A stretch of 13,514 bases of DNA from CAZTDU01 sp050248795 (GTDB lineage Bacteria > Pseudomonadota > Gammaproteobacteria > Burkholderiales > SG8-39): positions 1 to 13,514 of the forward strand of contig JBFWRS010000066.1 of NCBI GenBank assembly GCA_050248795.1, given 5' to 3'. Shown piece after piece: positions 6,960 to 13,514 of the stretch. Under the pieces are notes generated by a model that ran no database searches, was not told the DNA's origin, and worked only from the letters and a program-made list of their open reading frames with translations. Positions within the stretch are counted from its first letter, which is position 1, and every line of letters begins with the position of its first letter. The position numbers and the translations under genes were made by a program.

Positions 6960-7244
6960 TCGAATCCTCTTGACTTATACACAAAACCGCCTGGCGTTCG
7001 CTGCTACGCGCCATGCCGACAAGCCTCTCGCAGACAATGCGCAACAAATTGATTCAATTGAAATAAGTCCTCGCCTGCCGGAATCCCCCAGAGCAGGCTC
7101 CAGAGCGGGAATCGATTGTGACCGCCGGGCGACACGCTTACCCACAAACTTGTCCACAGGCCTTGTGGGTAAGAAAAATGCCTTTGGCCAAGGGCAGTTA
7201 CGTGCCCCATTCAAAGCGCTGGCTTAACGGCGCGACGTAACTGC
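6960..7244 (+). other. Gene-free hemE-priA island with DnaA-box-like nonamers and an AT-rich patch
   Basis: This 285-bp stretch has no convincing gene and is poorer in GC than its surroundings. It holds TTATACACA (6975-6983), which fits the DnaA-box consensus TTWTNCACA, starting 16 bases after the hemE stop. It also holds TTACCCACA (7138-7146), TTGTCCACA (7150-7158) and TTACCCACA on the minus strand (7172-7164), each one mismatch from consensus. Between the first and second lies an AT-rich patch (7042-7067) with AATTGA-T-TCAATT. This could be an origin-like element, a DnaA titration site or DnaA-regulated control of priA; the sequence does not decide. No clear promoter for priA was found in it. 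Confidence 0.55.
7137..7173 (+). repeat. Perfect 11-bp inverted repeat flanking a DnaA-box-like site
   Basis: CTTACCCACAA (7137-7147) and TTGTGGGTAAG (7163-7173) are exact inverted copies separated by 15 bases that contain TTGTCCACA. As RNA it would form an 11-bp stem 71 bases before the priA start. It is not followed by a T-run on either strand, so it is not an intrinsic terminator. Confidence 0.85.
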
Positions 7245-9251
7245 TTGCCAGCCCCAGGCGTCCTGCGCGTTGCACTGGATGTTCCCCTGGCGACGCTGTT
7301 CGACTATCTCGCGCCCGATGGCTGCAGCGCGGGCATCGGCGCCCGAGTGGCGGTGCCCTTCGGCAGGCGCGAGCGTGTCGGCGTGGTCGTCGAACTCGCC
7401 GACAGCAGCGACATCGCGCCGGAGCGCCTGAAGCCGATCGCGCGCGTACTGGCCGATGCGCCAGCGCTTCCGGCGCAGTGGCTGGAACTCGCACGCTTCC
7501 TGTCGGCTTACTACCAGCGACCCTACGGCGAAACCGTGCTCGCGGCGCTGCCGCCGCGCCTGCGCAGCCTGAAGGCGCTGCCGAAGAAGGCGCTGCTGCC
7601 GCCAGCGCCGGCGGACGCAGCGCTGCGGGCGAGCTTTGTCGCCGGGCACCCGCTGACCGAGGAGCAACGCGCGGCGGTGCACCACATCGCTGCCGCCGCC
7701 GGCGGCTTTCGCGCCGTGCTGCTTCACGGCGTGACCGGCAGCGGCAAGACCGAGGTCTACCTGCACGCGATCGCCCAGGTGCTGAGCGGCGGCGGCCAGG
7801 CGCTGGTCATGGTGCCCGAGATCAGCCTGACGCCGCAGCTCGAGGGGCGATTTCGCGCTTCCTTCCCGCACGCGCGCATCGCCATGCTGCACAGCGCGCT
7901 CGAGGACGTGGCTCGCACCGCGGGCTGGCTGGCCGCAGCGCGCGGCGACGCGGACATCGTGCTCGGCACACGGCTTGCCGTGCTCGCGCCGATGCCCGGG
8001 CTGCAGCTCATCGTCGTCGACGAGGAACACGATGCATCGTTCAAGCAGCAGGAGGGCCTGCGCTATTCCGGGCGCGATGTCGCGGTGCTCAAGGCCAAGC
8101 TCGCGCGCTGCCCGGTGGTGCTCGGCACCGCCACGCCCTCGCTGGAGACCTGGCACAACGCGCGCCAGGGCCGCTACGACATGCTGTCGATGCCGCAGCG
8201 CGCCGCGCCCGGCGCGCAGCTGCCGGCGGTGCGCACCATCGACCTGCGCAGCGCCGCGAGCGAGCATGGCCTGGCGCGCGCGCTGGTCGAGGCGATCGGC
8301 GCGCGCATCGCGCGCGGCGAGCAGAGCCTGGTCTTCATCAACCGCCGCGGCTACGCGCCGGTGCTGGCATGCGATGCCTGCGGCTGGGCCGCGGGCTGCG
8401 CGCGCTGCAGCGCGAGGATGGTTCTGCACGCGCGTGACCGGCGCCTGCGCTGCCACCATTGCGGCGCCGAGAGCCCGATACCGCGCGAGTGCCCCACCTG
8501 CGGCAACGTCGACCTGCGCGCCATCGGCCGCGGCACGCAGCGCATCGAAGAATCGCTGGCCGGGCTCTTCCCCGGCGCGGCCATCGCGCGCATAGACCGC
8601 GACACCGCGCGCAGGCGCGCGGACCTGTCGCGCGCGCTGCGGGACGCGCGCGAAGGCCGCGGCGACATCCTGGTCGGCACGCAACTGCTCGCCAAGGGCC
8701 ACGACTTCCCCAAGCTGACGCTGGTCGGCGTGCTGGACGCGGATGGCGCGCTGCTTTCGACCGACTATCGCGCGGCCGAACGGCTCTTCTCCACGCTGAT
8801 GCAGGTCTCCGGGCGCGCCGGACGCCGCGAGCAGGCCGGCGAGGTGCTGGTGCAGACGCGCTTCCCGCAGCACCCGCTCTACGCCGCGCTGATGCGCCAC
8901 GATTTCGCCGCGTTCGCTGCGGCGCAACTGGACGAGCGCAGGGCTGCCGGCTTCCCGCCCTTCGTCTTCGAAGCCGCCTTGCGCGCCGAGGCGCCGCGGC
9001 TGGAGGACACGCTGCGCTTCCTGCGCGAGGCGCGCAGCCTGGTCGCGGTGCCCGAAGGCGTCCAGGTGTACGACCCGGTGCCGCACGTGATCACGCGTCG
9101 CGCCGGCTACGAGCGCGCGCAATTGCTGGTGCAGTCGGCATCGCGAGCCGCGCTGCAGGACTTCCTGCGCGACTGGTCGGCGCGGCTGTTCGAAACCTCG
9201 ACGCGCGCGATCCGCTGGCATCTGGACGTGGACCCGATCGGGTCGGAATGA
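7245..9251 (+). CDS. priA: Primosomal protein N' (replication restart helicase PriA)
   Basis: PriA is a 3'-5' DNA helicase that recognises stalled forks and reloads the replisome. The product is 668 residues, somewhat shorter than E. coli PriA (about 730). The N-terminal DNA-binding part starts VLRVALDVPLATLFDYLAP. Helicase motifs are clear: GVTGSGKTE (Lys168), VVDEEHDASF (Asp259-His262), LGTATPSLE, GTQLLAKGHDFPKLTLVG and QVSGRAGR. Eight cysteines for two zinc ions lie at 376, 379, 385, 388, 403, 406, 416 and 419. The start is taken as TTG 7245, the only usual start codon in frame between the last stop (7170) and the conserved N-terminus. It has no obvious ribosome site, so expression may be low or controlled. 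The gene follows the DnaA-box-like island and precedes argS by 28 bp. Confidence 0.96.
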   Translation: MPAPGVLRVALDVPLATLFDYLAPDGCSAGIGARVAVPFGRRERVGVVVELADSSDIAPERLKPIARVLADAPALPAQWLELARFLSAYYQRPYGETVLAALPPRLRSLKALPKKALLPPAPADAALRASFVAGHPLTEEQRAAVHHIAAAAGGFRAVLLHGVTGSGKTEVYLHAIAQVLSGGGQALVMVPEISLTPQLEGRFRASFPHARIAMLHSALEDVARTAGWLAAARGDADIVLGTRLAVLAPMPGLQLIVVDEEHDASFKQQEGLRYSGRDVAVLKAKLARCPVVLGTATPSLETWHNARQGRYDMLSMPQRAAPGAQLPAVRTIDLRSAASEHGLARALVEAIGARIARGEQSLVFINRRGYAPVLACDACGWAAGCARCSARMVLHARDRRLRCHHCGAESPIPRECPTCGNVDLRAIGRGTQRIEESLAGLFPGAAIARIDRDTARRRADLSRALRDAREGRGDILVGTQLLAKGHDFPKLTLVGVLDADGALLSTDYRAAERLFSTLMQVSGRAGRREQAGEVLVQTRFPQHPLYAALMRHDFAAFAAAQLDERRAAGFPPFVFEAALRAEAPRLEDTLRFLREARSLVAVPEGVQVYDPVPHVITRRAGYERAQLLVQSASRAALQDFLRDWSARLFETSTRAIRWHLDVDPIGSE

Positions 9252-9261
9252 CGCCGGCATA

Positions 9262-9267
9262 TATAAT
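9262..9267 (+). promoter_or_regulatory. Consensus -10 box immediately before argS
   Basis: TATAAT is a perfect -10 hexamer in very GC-rich DNA. It ends only 12 bases before the argS ATG at 9280, so the predicted transcript start (about 9274) leaves a leader of some six bases without a Shine-Dalgarno. The -35 region is weak. It separates argS transcription from priA. Confidence 0.65.
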
Positions 9268-9279
9268 TCGCGCCCCTTC

Positions 9280-10914
9280 ATGAGCTTCGACGCCAGAAAC
9301 CACCTCACCGCGCTGCTGCGCGCGGCGCTTGCCCGGGCGCTGCCGGAAGCGGCCGATGCCGACATCGTCCTCGAGCGCCCGCGCGACCGCGCGCACGGCG
9401 ATTTCGCCTGCACGCTGGCGATGCAGCTCGCGCGGCGCCTGAAGCGCAACCCGCGGCAGATTGCCGAGAGCCTCGTCGCCGCGGCCGGCGCGGATGCGCA
9501 TGTCGCGAGCATGGAGATCGCGGGCGCCGGCTTCATCAACATCCGGCTGTCGGCGCGCGCCAGGCACGCGGCGGTCGAGGACGCGCTGCGCGAAGGCCCT
9601 GCCTACGGCCGCGCCCGGGCGCGTTCGGGCGAGAAGGTGCAGGTGGAGTTCGTCTCCGCGAACCCGACCGGTCCGCTGCACGTCGGACACGGCCGCCAGG
9701 CCGCCCTCGGCGACGCGCTCGCCGCGATCCTGGAAACCCAGGGCCACGAGGTCACGCGCGAGTACTACTACAACGACGCCGGCGTGCAGATCCAGAACCT
9801 CGCCGCATCCACGCAGGCGCGCGCGCGCGGCACGAAGCCCGGCGATGCGGCGTGGCCCGAGGGCGCCTACAACGGCGACTACGTGCAGGACGTCGCCGAC
9901 GCCTACGTCGCGCAGGGCGGCGACGCCGGCGACATCGACGCGGTGCGCAGGTTCGCGGTCGGCTTCCTGCGCGCCGAACAGGATGCCGACCTGCAGAAGT
10001 TTGGCGTCAGGTTCGACGTCTACTACCTGGAATCGAGCCTGTACGCCGACGGCAAGGTCGACGCGGTTGTGCGCGCGCTCATCGCCAGCGGCAAGACCTA
10101 CGAGAAGGACGGCGCGCTGTGGCTGCGCACCACGGACTATGGCGACGACAAGGACCGCGTCGTGCGCAAGTCCGACGGCAGCTACACCTACTTCGTGCCG
10201 GACGTCGCCTACCACCTCACCAAGTGGCAGCGCGGCTACACCCGGGTGATCAACGTGCAGGGCACCGACCACCACAGCACGGTGACGCGGGTGCGCGCAG
10301 GCCTGCAGGCCCTGAACGCGGGAATCCCGCAGGGATACCCGGACTACCTGCTGCACAGCATGGTGCGCGTGATGCGCGGCGGCGAAGAGGTGAAGATCTC
10401 CAAGCGCGCAGGCTCGTACGTCACGCTGCGCGACCTCATCGAGTGGGCCGGTCGCGACGCGGTAAGGTACTTCCTCGCCTCGCGGCGCGCGGATTCGGAC
10501 TTCGTCTTCGACATCGACCTGGCGCTGGCGAAAAGCGACGAGAACCCGGTCTATTACGTGCAGTACGCGCATGCGCGGGTCTGCAGCGTGTTCGTGCAAT
10601 GGGGCGGGGATGCGGGCGCGCTTGCCTCGGCCCCGCTCGATGCGCTCGCGCACCCGCGCGAACTCGCGCTGATGCAGCGGCTGTCGGAATATCCCGACGC
10701 CCTGCAGGCCGCGGCGAACGAACGCGCGCCGCATGCGCTCGCCAATTACCTGCGTGAACTCGCCGCCGAGTACCACAGCTACTATAATGCCGAGCGCATT
10801 CTCGTCGATGATGAAGCCCTGAAGAACGCGCGCCTCAAGCTCTCGGCGGCGGTACGCCAGGTGCTCGCAAACGGACTCGCACTCCTCGGGGTGTCTGCGC
10901 CGGAAAGGATGTAG
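9280..10914 (+). CDS. argS: Arginyl-tRNA synthetase
   Basis: This class I synthetase charges tRNA-Arg with arginine in the cytoplasm. The product is 544 residues, slightly below E. coli ArgS (577). An N-terminal tRNA-binding add-on domain comes first. The catalytic domain has VEFVSANPTGPLHVGHGR with the HIGH-type motif HVGH at residues 134-137, then EYYYNDAGVQIQNLA and QGTDHHSTVTR. The KMSKS equivalent is KISKR (372-376), followed by a helical anticodon-binding domain ending in the DALR-type region. The ATG at 9280 gives the normal N-terminus, MSFDARNHLTALLR. The upstream sequence has a perfect -10 box but no ribosome binding site. It is followed after 10 bp by the SPOR-domain gene, a pairing typical of betaproteobacteria. 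Confidence 0.96.
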   Translation: MSFDARNHLTALLRAALARALPEAADADIVLERPRDRAHGDFACTLAMQLARRLKRNPRQIAESLVAAAGADAHVASMEIAGAGFINIRLSARARHAAVEDALREGPAYGRARARSGEKVQVEFVSANPTGPLHVGHGRQAALGDALAAILETQGHEVTREYYYNDAGVQIQNLAASTQARARGTKPGDAAWPEGAYNGDYVQDVADAYVAQGGDAGDIDAVRRFAVGFLRAEQDADLQKFGVRFDVYYLESSLYADGKVDAVVRALIASGKTYEKDGALWLRTTDYGDDKDRVVRKSDGSYTYFVPDVAYHLTKWQRGYTRVINVQGTDHHSTVTRVRAGLQALNAGIPQGYPDYLLHSMVRVMRGGEEVKISKRAGSYVTLRDLIEWAGRDAVRYFLASRRADSDFVFDIDLALAKSDENPVYYVQYAHARVCSVFVQWGGDAGALASAPLDALAHPRELALMQRLSEYPDALQAAANERAPHALANYLRELAAEYHSYYNAERILVDDEALKNARLKLSAAVRQVLANGLALLGVSAPERM

Positions 10915-10924
10915 CCGCACCGAC

Positions 10925-11569
10925 ATGGCCAAGGCAGCACGCCCGCAAGCCGCGCCGCGCCGAAAATCAGGCGGCGGATTCCTGCTCGGGGTATTCATCG
11001 GCCTGGTGATCGGCCTGGGCGTGGCGATCGGCGTTGCCTTCTACGTCAACAAGACGCCGATTCCGTTCATCTCGGGCGCCAGGCCGGCGGGCAAGGCCGG
11101 GACGCCCGCGGACAAGCCGCCGGCGGTCGCCGGGCTGCCGACGACTGGCGCCACTGCCACCCCTTCCACCGCGCAGCCTGCGCCCACCAAGCCGCGCTTC
11201 GACTTCTACAAGATCCTGCCCGGCGGCGAGGAGCCGGTGTCCGAGAAGGAGCTCAAGGACCGGCTGAAGGAGGCAAAGACCAAGCCCGCGGCGGTGGGGA
11301 GCGAGGTCTACTACCTGCAGGCCGGGTCGTTCCAGAACCCGACGGATGCCGACAACCAGAAGGCCAAGCTCGCGATCCTCGGGCTCGATTCCAGCGTCGA
11401 GCCGTCTGTGCTGCCCGACAAGGGCACCTGGTACCGCGTGCGGCTGGGTCCGTACCGCAAGCTGGACGACATAAATCGCGTCCGGCAGGCCCTGGCACAG
11501 AACGGAATCGATGCCAGTCTTGTCAGAGTAAAGAGCGCCGAGAAGACGGACGCTGCGAAAGCAAACTGA
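10925..11569 (+). CDS. FtsN-like SPOR-domain inner-membrane protein
   Basis: The 214-residue product has a basic cytoplasmic tail (MAKAARPQAAPRRKSGG), one transmembrane helix at about residues 16-41, and a Pro/Ala/Thr-rich periplasmic linker. After the linker comes an RFDFYKILPGGEEPVSEKE segment characteristic of the betaproteobacterial family. A C-terminal SPOR domain follows from about residue 128 (VYYLQAGSF ... WYRVRLGPYRKLDD). SPOR domains bind denuded glycan strands in septal peptidoglycan, so a division or septum role like that of FtsN is likely. AAAGGA lies about 14 bases before the ATG, a rather long spacing. The gene sits between argS and dsbA with 10- and 13-bp gaps, so the three are probably one operon. 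Whether it is the true FtsN cannot be told here. Confidence 0.9.
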   Translation: MAKAARPQAAPRRKSGGGFLLGVFIGLVIGLGVAIGVAFYVNKTPIPFISGARPAGKAGTPADKPPAVAGLPTTGATATPSTAQPAPTKPRFDFYKILPGGEEPVSEKELKDRLKEAKTKPAAVGSEVYYLQAGSFQNPTDADNQKAKLAILGLDSSVEPSVLPDKGTWYRVRLGPYRKLDDINRVRQALAQNGIDASLVRVKSAEKTDAAKAN

Positions 11570-11582
11570 CCATGGCCCAGAC

Positions 11583-12236
11583 ATGATGAATCCAATCCGC
11601 AGAAGCCTCCTCGGCGCCGCCGCGCTCGCGGCCCTGGGCGTGCGCGCCCCGGCATACGCGCAGGCGCCCGCCGCCGGCCGCGACTACGGCGTGCTCAACC
11701 CGACGCTGCCGACCGAATCGCCGGGCAAGATCGAGGTGCTGGAATTCTTCTGGTACGGCTGCATCCACTGCTACAACCTCGAGCCGGTGGTGGACGCATG
11801 GCTGAAGAACCTGCCCGCCGACGTCGTATTCCGCCGCGTGCCGGCGATATTCAATGAGCGCTGGGCGCATGACGCACGCATCTTCTACGCCTTCGAGGCG
11901 ATGGACCTCACCGACAAGACGCATGGGCCGCTGTTCGACGCCATCCACAAGTCCAGGCTGCAGACGACGAACCAGAAGGCGTTCAACGACTGGCTGCAGC
12001 AGCAGGGCGTGGACCAGAAGAAGTTCGAGGACGTGTTCCGGTCCTTCGGCGTGCAGAGCAAGGTGCGCCGCGCCATGCAGCTGACCGCGGCCTACCGCAT
12101 CGAGGGTACGCCGCAGCTCGCGGTGCAGGGCACCTACACCATCACCGCCGACCAGGGGAAGACCGGCAAGGGCATGTTCGCCATCGCCGACCACCTGATC
12201 GGCATCGCGCGCAAGGCGCCCGCGGCCACGCAGTAA
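11583..12236 (+). CDS. dsbA: Thiol:disulfide oxidase DsbA-type, active site CIHC
   Basis: This periplasmic thioredoxin-fold oxidase introduces disulfides into exported proteins and is re-oxidised by DsbB. The product is 217 residues. The signal peptide ends at about AYA before Gln27. It begins MMNPIRRSLLGAAAL, with an RRSLL stretch resembling a twin-arginine motif. The active site FFWYGCIHC has Cys60 and Cys63; E. coli DsbA has CPHC. The helical insert follows, and the cis-proline loop is EGTPQLAV, with Thr instead of the Val of E. coli. ATGs at 11583 and 11586 are equally possible. The gap to the SPOR gene is 13 bp. The next gene, 42 bp on, encodes a second DsbA-like protein with a different active site. 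Which of the two is the main oxidase is unknown. Confidence 0.92.
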   Translation: MMNPIRRSLLGAAALAALGVRAPAYAQAPAAGRDYGVLNPTLPTESPGKIEVLEFFWYGCIHCYNLEPVVDAWLKNLPADVVFRRVPAIFNERWAHDARIFYAFEAMDLTDKTHGPLFDAIHKSRLQTTNQKAFNDWLQQQGVDQKKFEDVFRSFGVQSKVRRAMQLTAAYRIEGTPQLAVQGTYTITADQGKTGKGMFAIADHLIGIARKAPAATQ

Positions 12237-12265
12237 CGGGGCTTCGCGCCGCGGCGGCAACGCGC

Positions 12266-12271
12266 TAGACT
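12266..12271 (+). promoter_or_regulatory. Candidate -10 box before the second dsbA-like gene
   Basis: TAGACT (four of six to consensus) ends 7 bases before the ATG at 12279, with no Shine-Dalgarno between. The -35 region is only weakly matched (TTCGCG at 12243-12248). It would give the second dsbA its own, leaderless transcript. Confidence 0.4.
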
Positions 12272-12278
12272 GCGGCTC

Positions 12279-12908
12279 ATGCTCGCCCGACTGCTCGCCG
12301 CGGCCATGCTCGTGCTGGTTTCGTTCGGCGCCCTCGCGCAGAAGGTGCCGGTGCTGGGCCGCGAATACCAGTTGCTCGAGCCGCCCCGCCCGGTGGCTAC
12401 CGGCAGCCGCATCGAAGTCATCGAGTTCTTCTACTACGGCTGCCCGATCTGCTACGAAGCGCAGCCGCACATCTCGCGCTGGCTCATGAAGACCGGTCCC
12501 GCGGTGACGCTGCGGCGCGTGCCGGCCGTGTCCAGCGAAGGCTGGGAGCCGTTCGCGAAGACCTACTACGCGCTCGAGACCACCGGCCTGCTCGGGCGGC
12601 TGCACTGGCCGGTGTACGACAACCATCATTTCGACGGCAAGCGCCTGAACGAAGTGAAGAACCTGCTGGCGTGGCTGGGGCAGAACGGCGTCGACGCGAC
12701 GAAGTTCGCCGAGGTGCTGAACTCGCAGGAAACCGCCGCCAAGGTGGCGGCGGCGCAGAAGATGCTCGACGCCTACAAGGTGCGCGGCGTGCCGAGCTTC
12801 GTCATCGACGGCAAGTACGTCACCTCCGCGCGCATGGCGAACGGCGTCAAGGAAATGATGGAAGTCGTCGAATACCTGGTCCAGCGCGCCGCCGCCGAGC
12901 GCAAGTAA
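12279..12908 (+). CDS. Second DsbA-like thiol:disulfide oxidase, active site CPIC
   Basis: This 209-residue periplasmic DsbA-family protein has a classical signal peptide (MLARLLAAAMLVLVSFGALA before Gln21). The active site FFYYGCPIC has Cys55 and Cys58, and the cis-proline loop is RGVPSFVI. It shares the layout of the preceding protein: a G-x-E/D-Y start, the IEVIEFF strand, the RRVPA segment and the helical insert. The pair therefore looks like an old tandem duplication that has diverged strongly. The CPIC dipeptide changes the residue that sets DsbA redox potential (His in CPHC), so it may be a weaker oxidant or serve special substrates; this is inference. It has its own candidate -10 box. 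The short-chain dehydrogenase gene starts 36 bp downstream. Confidence 0.9.
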   Translation: MLARLLAAAMLVLVSFGALAQKVPVLGREYQLLEPPRPVATGSRIEVIEFFYYGCPICYEAQPHISRWLMKTGPAVTLRRVPAVSSEGWEPFAKTYYALETTGLLGRLHWPVYDNHHFDGKRLNEVKNLLAWLGQNGVDATKFAEVLNSQETAAKVAAAQKMLDAYKVRGVPSFVIDGKYVTSARMANGVKEMMEVVEYLVQRAAAERK

Positions 12909-12943
12909 GCCGTGGCGCAGGGGCCCCGTCCCCGAAATCCTGC

Positions 12944-13514
12944 TTGAGAGTCTTCATCACGGGCGCCTCCAGCGGCATCGGCGCAGCGCTTGCGCGCCAC
13001 TACGCCGCGGCAGGCAATGTCCTCGGCCTGGCAGCGCGCCGCGCAGACCTGCTGGACGCACTCACGGCCTCGCTGCCGGGCAGCTGCCGCGCCTACGCCA
13101 TCGATGTCGCCGACTCGCGGGCAATCGCGGCGGCCGCGGCGGACTTCGGTGCCGCGGACCTGGTCATCGCCAACGCCGGTGTCTCGGTCGGCACGCACGC
13201 CGCAGACCCCGGCGACATCGCGAAACTTCAACGCGTGCTGGCGGTGAACGTCACCGGCATGGCGGCAACGCTGGCGGCGTTCGCGCCAGCGATGCGCGCG
13301 GCAGGCCGCGGCACCTTGTGCGGCATCTCCAGCGTGGCGGCATTCCGCGGCCTGCCCGGCTCGGGCGCCTACAGCGCCTCGAAGGCTGCCGCGACCAGCT
13401 GGCTGGAGAGCCTGCGCACCGAGTTGCACGGCACCGGCGTCGCGGTGGTGACGATCTGCCCCGGCTACATCGACACGCCGATGACGCGCGCGAACCGCTA
13501 CCCGATGCCGTTCC
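12944..13514 (+). CDS. Short-chain dehydrogenase/reductase (SDR), 3' end outside window
   Basis: This is a classical SDR, probably NADP(H) or NAD(H) dependent, with 190 residues visible of an expected 250 or so. The Rossmann dinucleotide motif TGASSGIG is at residues 6-13 and NAGV follows in the middle. The catalytic residues are Ser130 (in GISSVAAF), Tyr143 and Lys147 (YSASK), and CPGYIDTPMT follows. The start is TTG 12944, giving the usual MRVFITGASSGIG beginning; no ATG or GTG lies nearby in frame. No ribosome site is clear. A gene of this kind after dsbA is common in betaproteobacteria. The substrate cannot be predicted, and no functional link to disulfide formation is evident. The right edge of the window, not a mutation, ends the frame. 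Confidence 0.9.
   Translation, partial: MRVFITGASSGIGAALARHYAAAGNVLGLAARRADLLDALTASLPGSCRAYAIDVADSRAIAAAAADFGAADLVIANAGVSVGTHAADPGDIAKLQRVLAVNVTGMAATLAAFAPAMRAAGRGTLCGISSVAAFRGLPGSGAYSASKAAATSWLESLRTELHGTGVAVVTICPGYIDTPMTRANRYPMPF

Noticed and set aside
7137..7180. Inverted repeat as intrinsic terminator of hemE
   Set aside because: The stem is followed by an A-rich, not T-rich, stretch on the plus strand and has no T-run on the minus strand. It also lies 178 bases after hemE.
6970..7227. Possible small plus- or minus-strand proteins in the hemE-priA gap
   Set aside because: No ribosome site, no family resemblance, and the sequence is better explained by repeated DnaA-like nonamers and an inverted repeat.
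7224..9542. 772-codon minus-strand frame opposite priA
   Set aside because: priA has all helicase motifs and eight zinc cysteines in the plus frame. The antisense product is Arg/Ala/Gln-rich without motifs.
9091..10998. 635-codon minus-strand frame opposite argS
   Set aside because: argS carries HVGH and KISKR motifs and normal length; the antisense frame is a shadow.
11523..12629. 368-codon minus-strand frame opposite the dsbA genes
   Set aside because: It covers two intact signal-peptide-bearing DsbA genes and resembles no protein family.
12909..12943. GGGGCCCC palindrome after the second dsbA as terminator
   Set aside because: It has no T-run and too little stem and loop to terminate; the next gene starts within 36 bases.

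Overview
The window is GC-rich, gene-dense chromosomal DNA. Gene content and order (LPS core genes with msbA; zapA–6S RNA–EVE; hemE–priA; argS–SPOR–dsbA–SDR) point to a betaproteobacterium. The order or family cannot be fixed from the sequence alone. I see no tRNA, rRNA, insertion sequence, prophage, CRISPR array or defence island; nearly everything is core genome.

Left arm (1–4539, minus strand): four genes transcribed towards the left edge, in the order waaQ-type heptosyltransferase, family-4 glycosyltransferase, secreted Sel1-repeat protein, msbA (cut by the window edge). They are tightly packed or overlapping and look like a lipopolysaccharide core assembly and export unit. The Sel1-repeat protein is the least expected member.

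Middle (4540–5904, plus strand): a divergent promoter region, a short ZapB-like coiled-coil gene, zapA, the 6S RNA gene (ssrS) with its own promoter, and an EVE-domain gene occupying the place that ygfA holds in E. coli. The EVE gene overlaps hemE by 4 bp.

Right arm (5901–13514, plus strand): hemE (haem synthesis); a 285-bp gene-free island rich in DnaA-box-like nonamers with a perfect 11-bp inverted repeat; priA (replication restart); argS; an FtsN-like SPOR-domain membrane protein; two consecutive DsbA-type thiol oxidases with different active-site dipeptides (CIHC, CPIC); and a short-chain dehydrogenase cut by the right edge.

The most interesting signals are not new protein families. They are (1) the DnaA-box-like island between hemE and priA, reminiscent of the hemE-linked origin of Caulobacter, and (2) a recurring layout in which a TAnnnT -10 box sits only 6–7 bases before a start codon with no Shine-Dalgarno sequence (waaQ, sel1 gene, ZapB-like gene, argS, second dsbA), suggesting leaderless mRNAs. 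I do not see a convincing undescribed multi-gene system.
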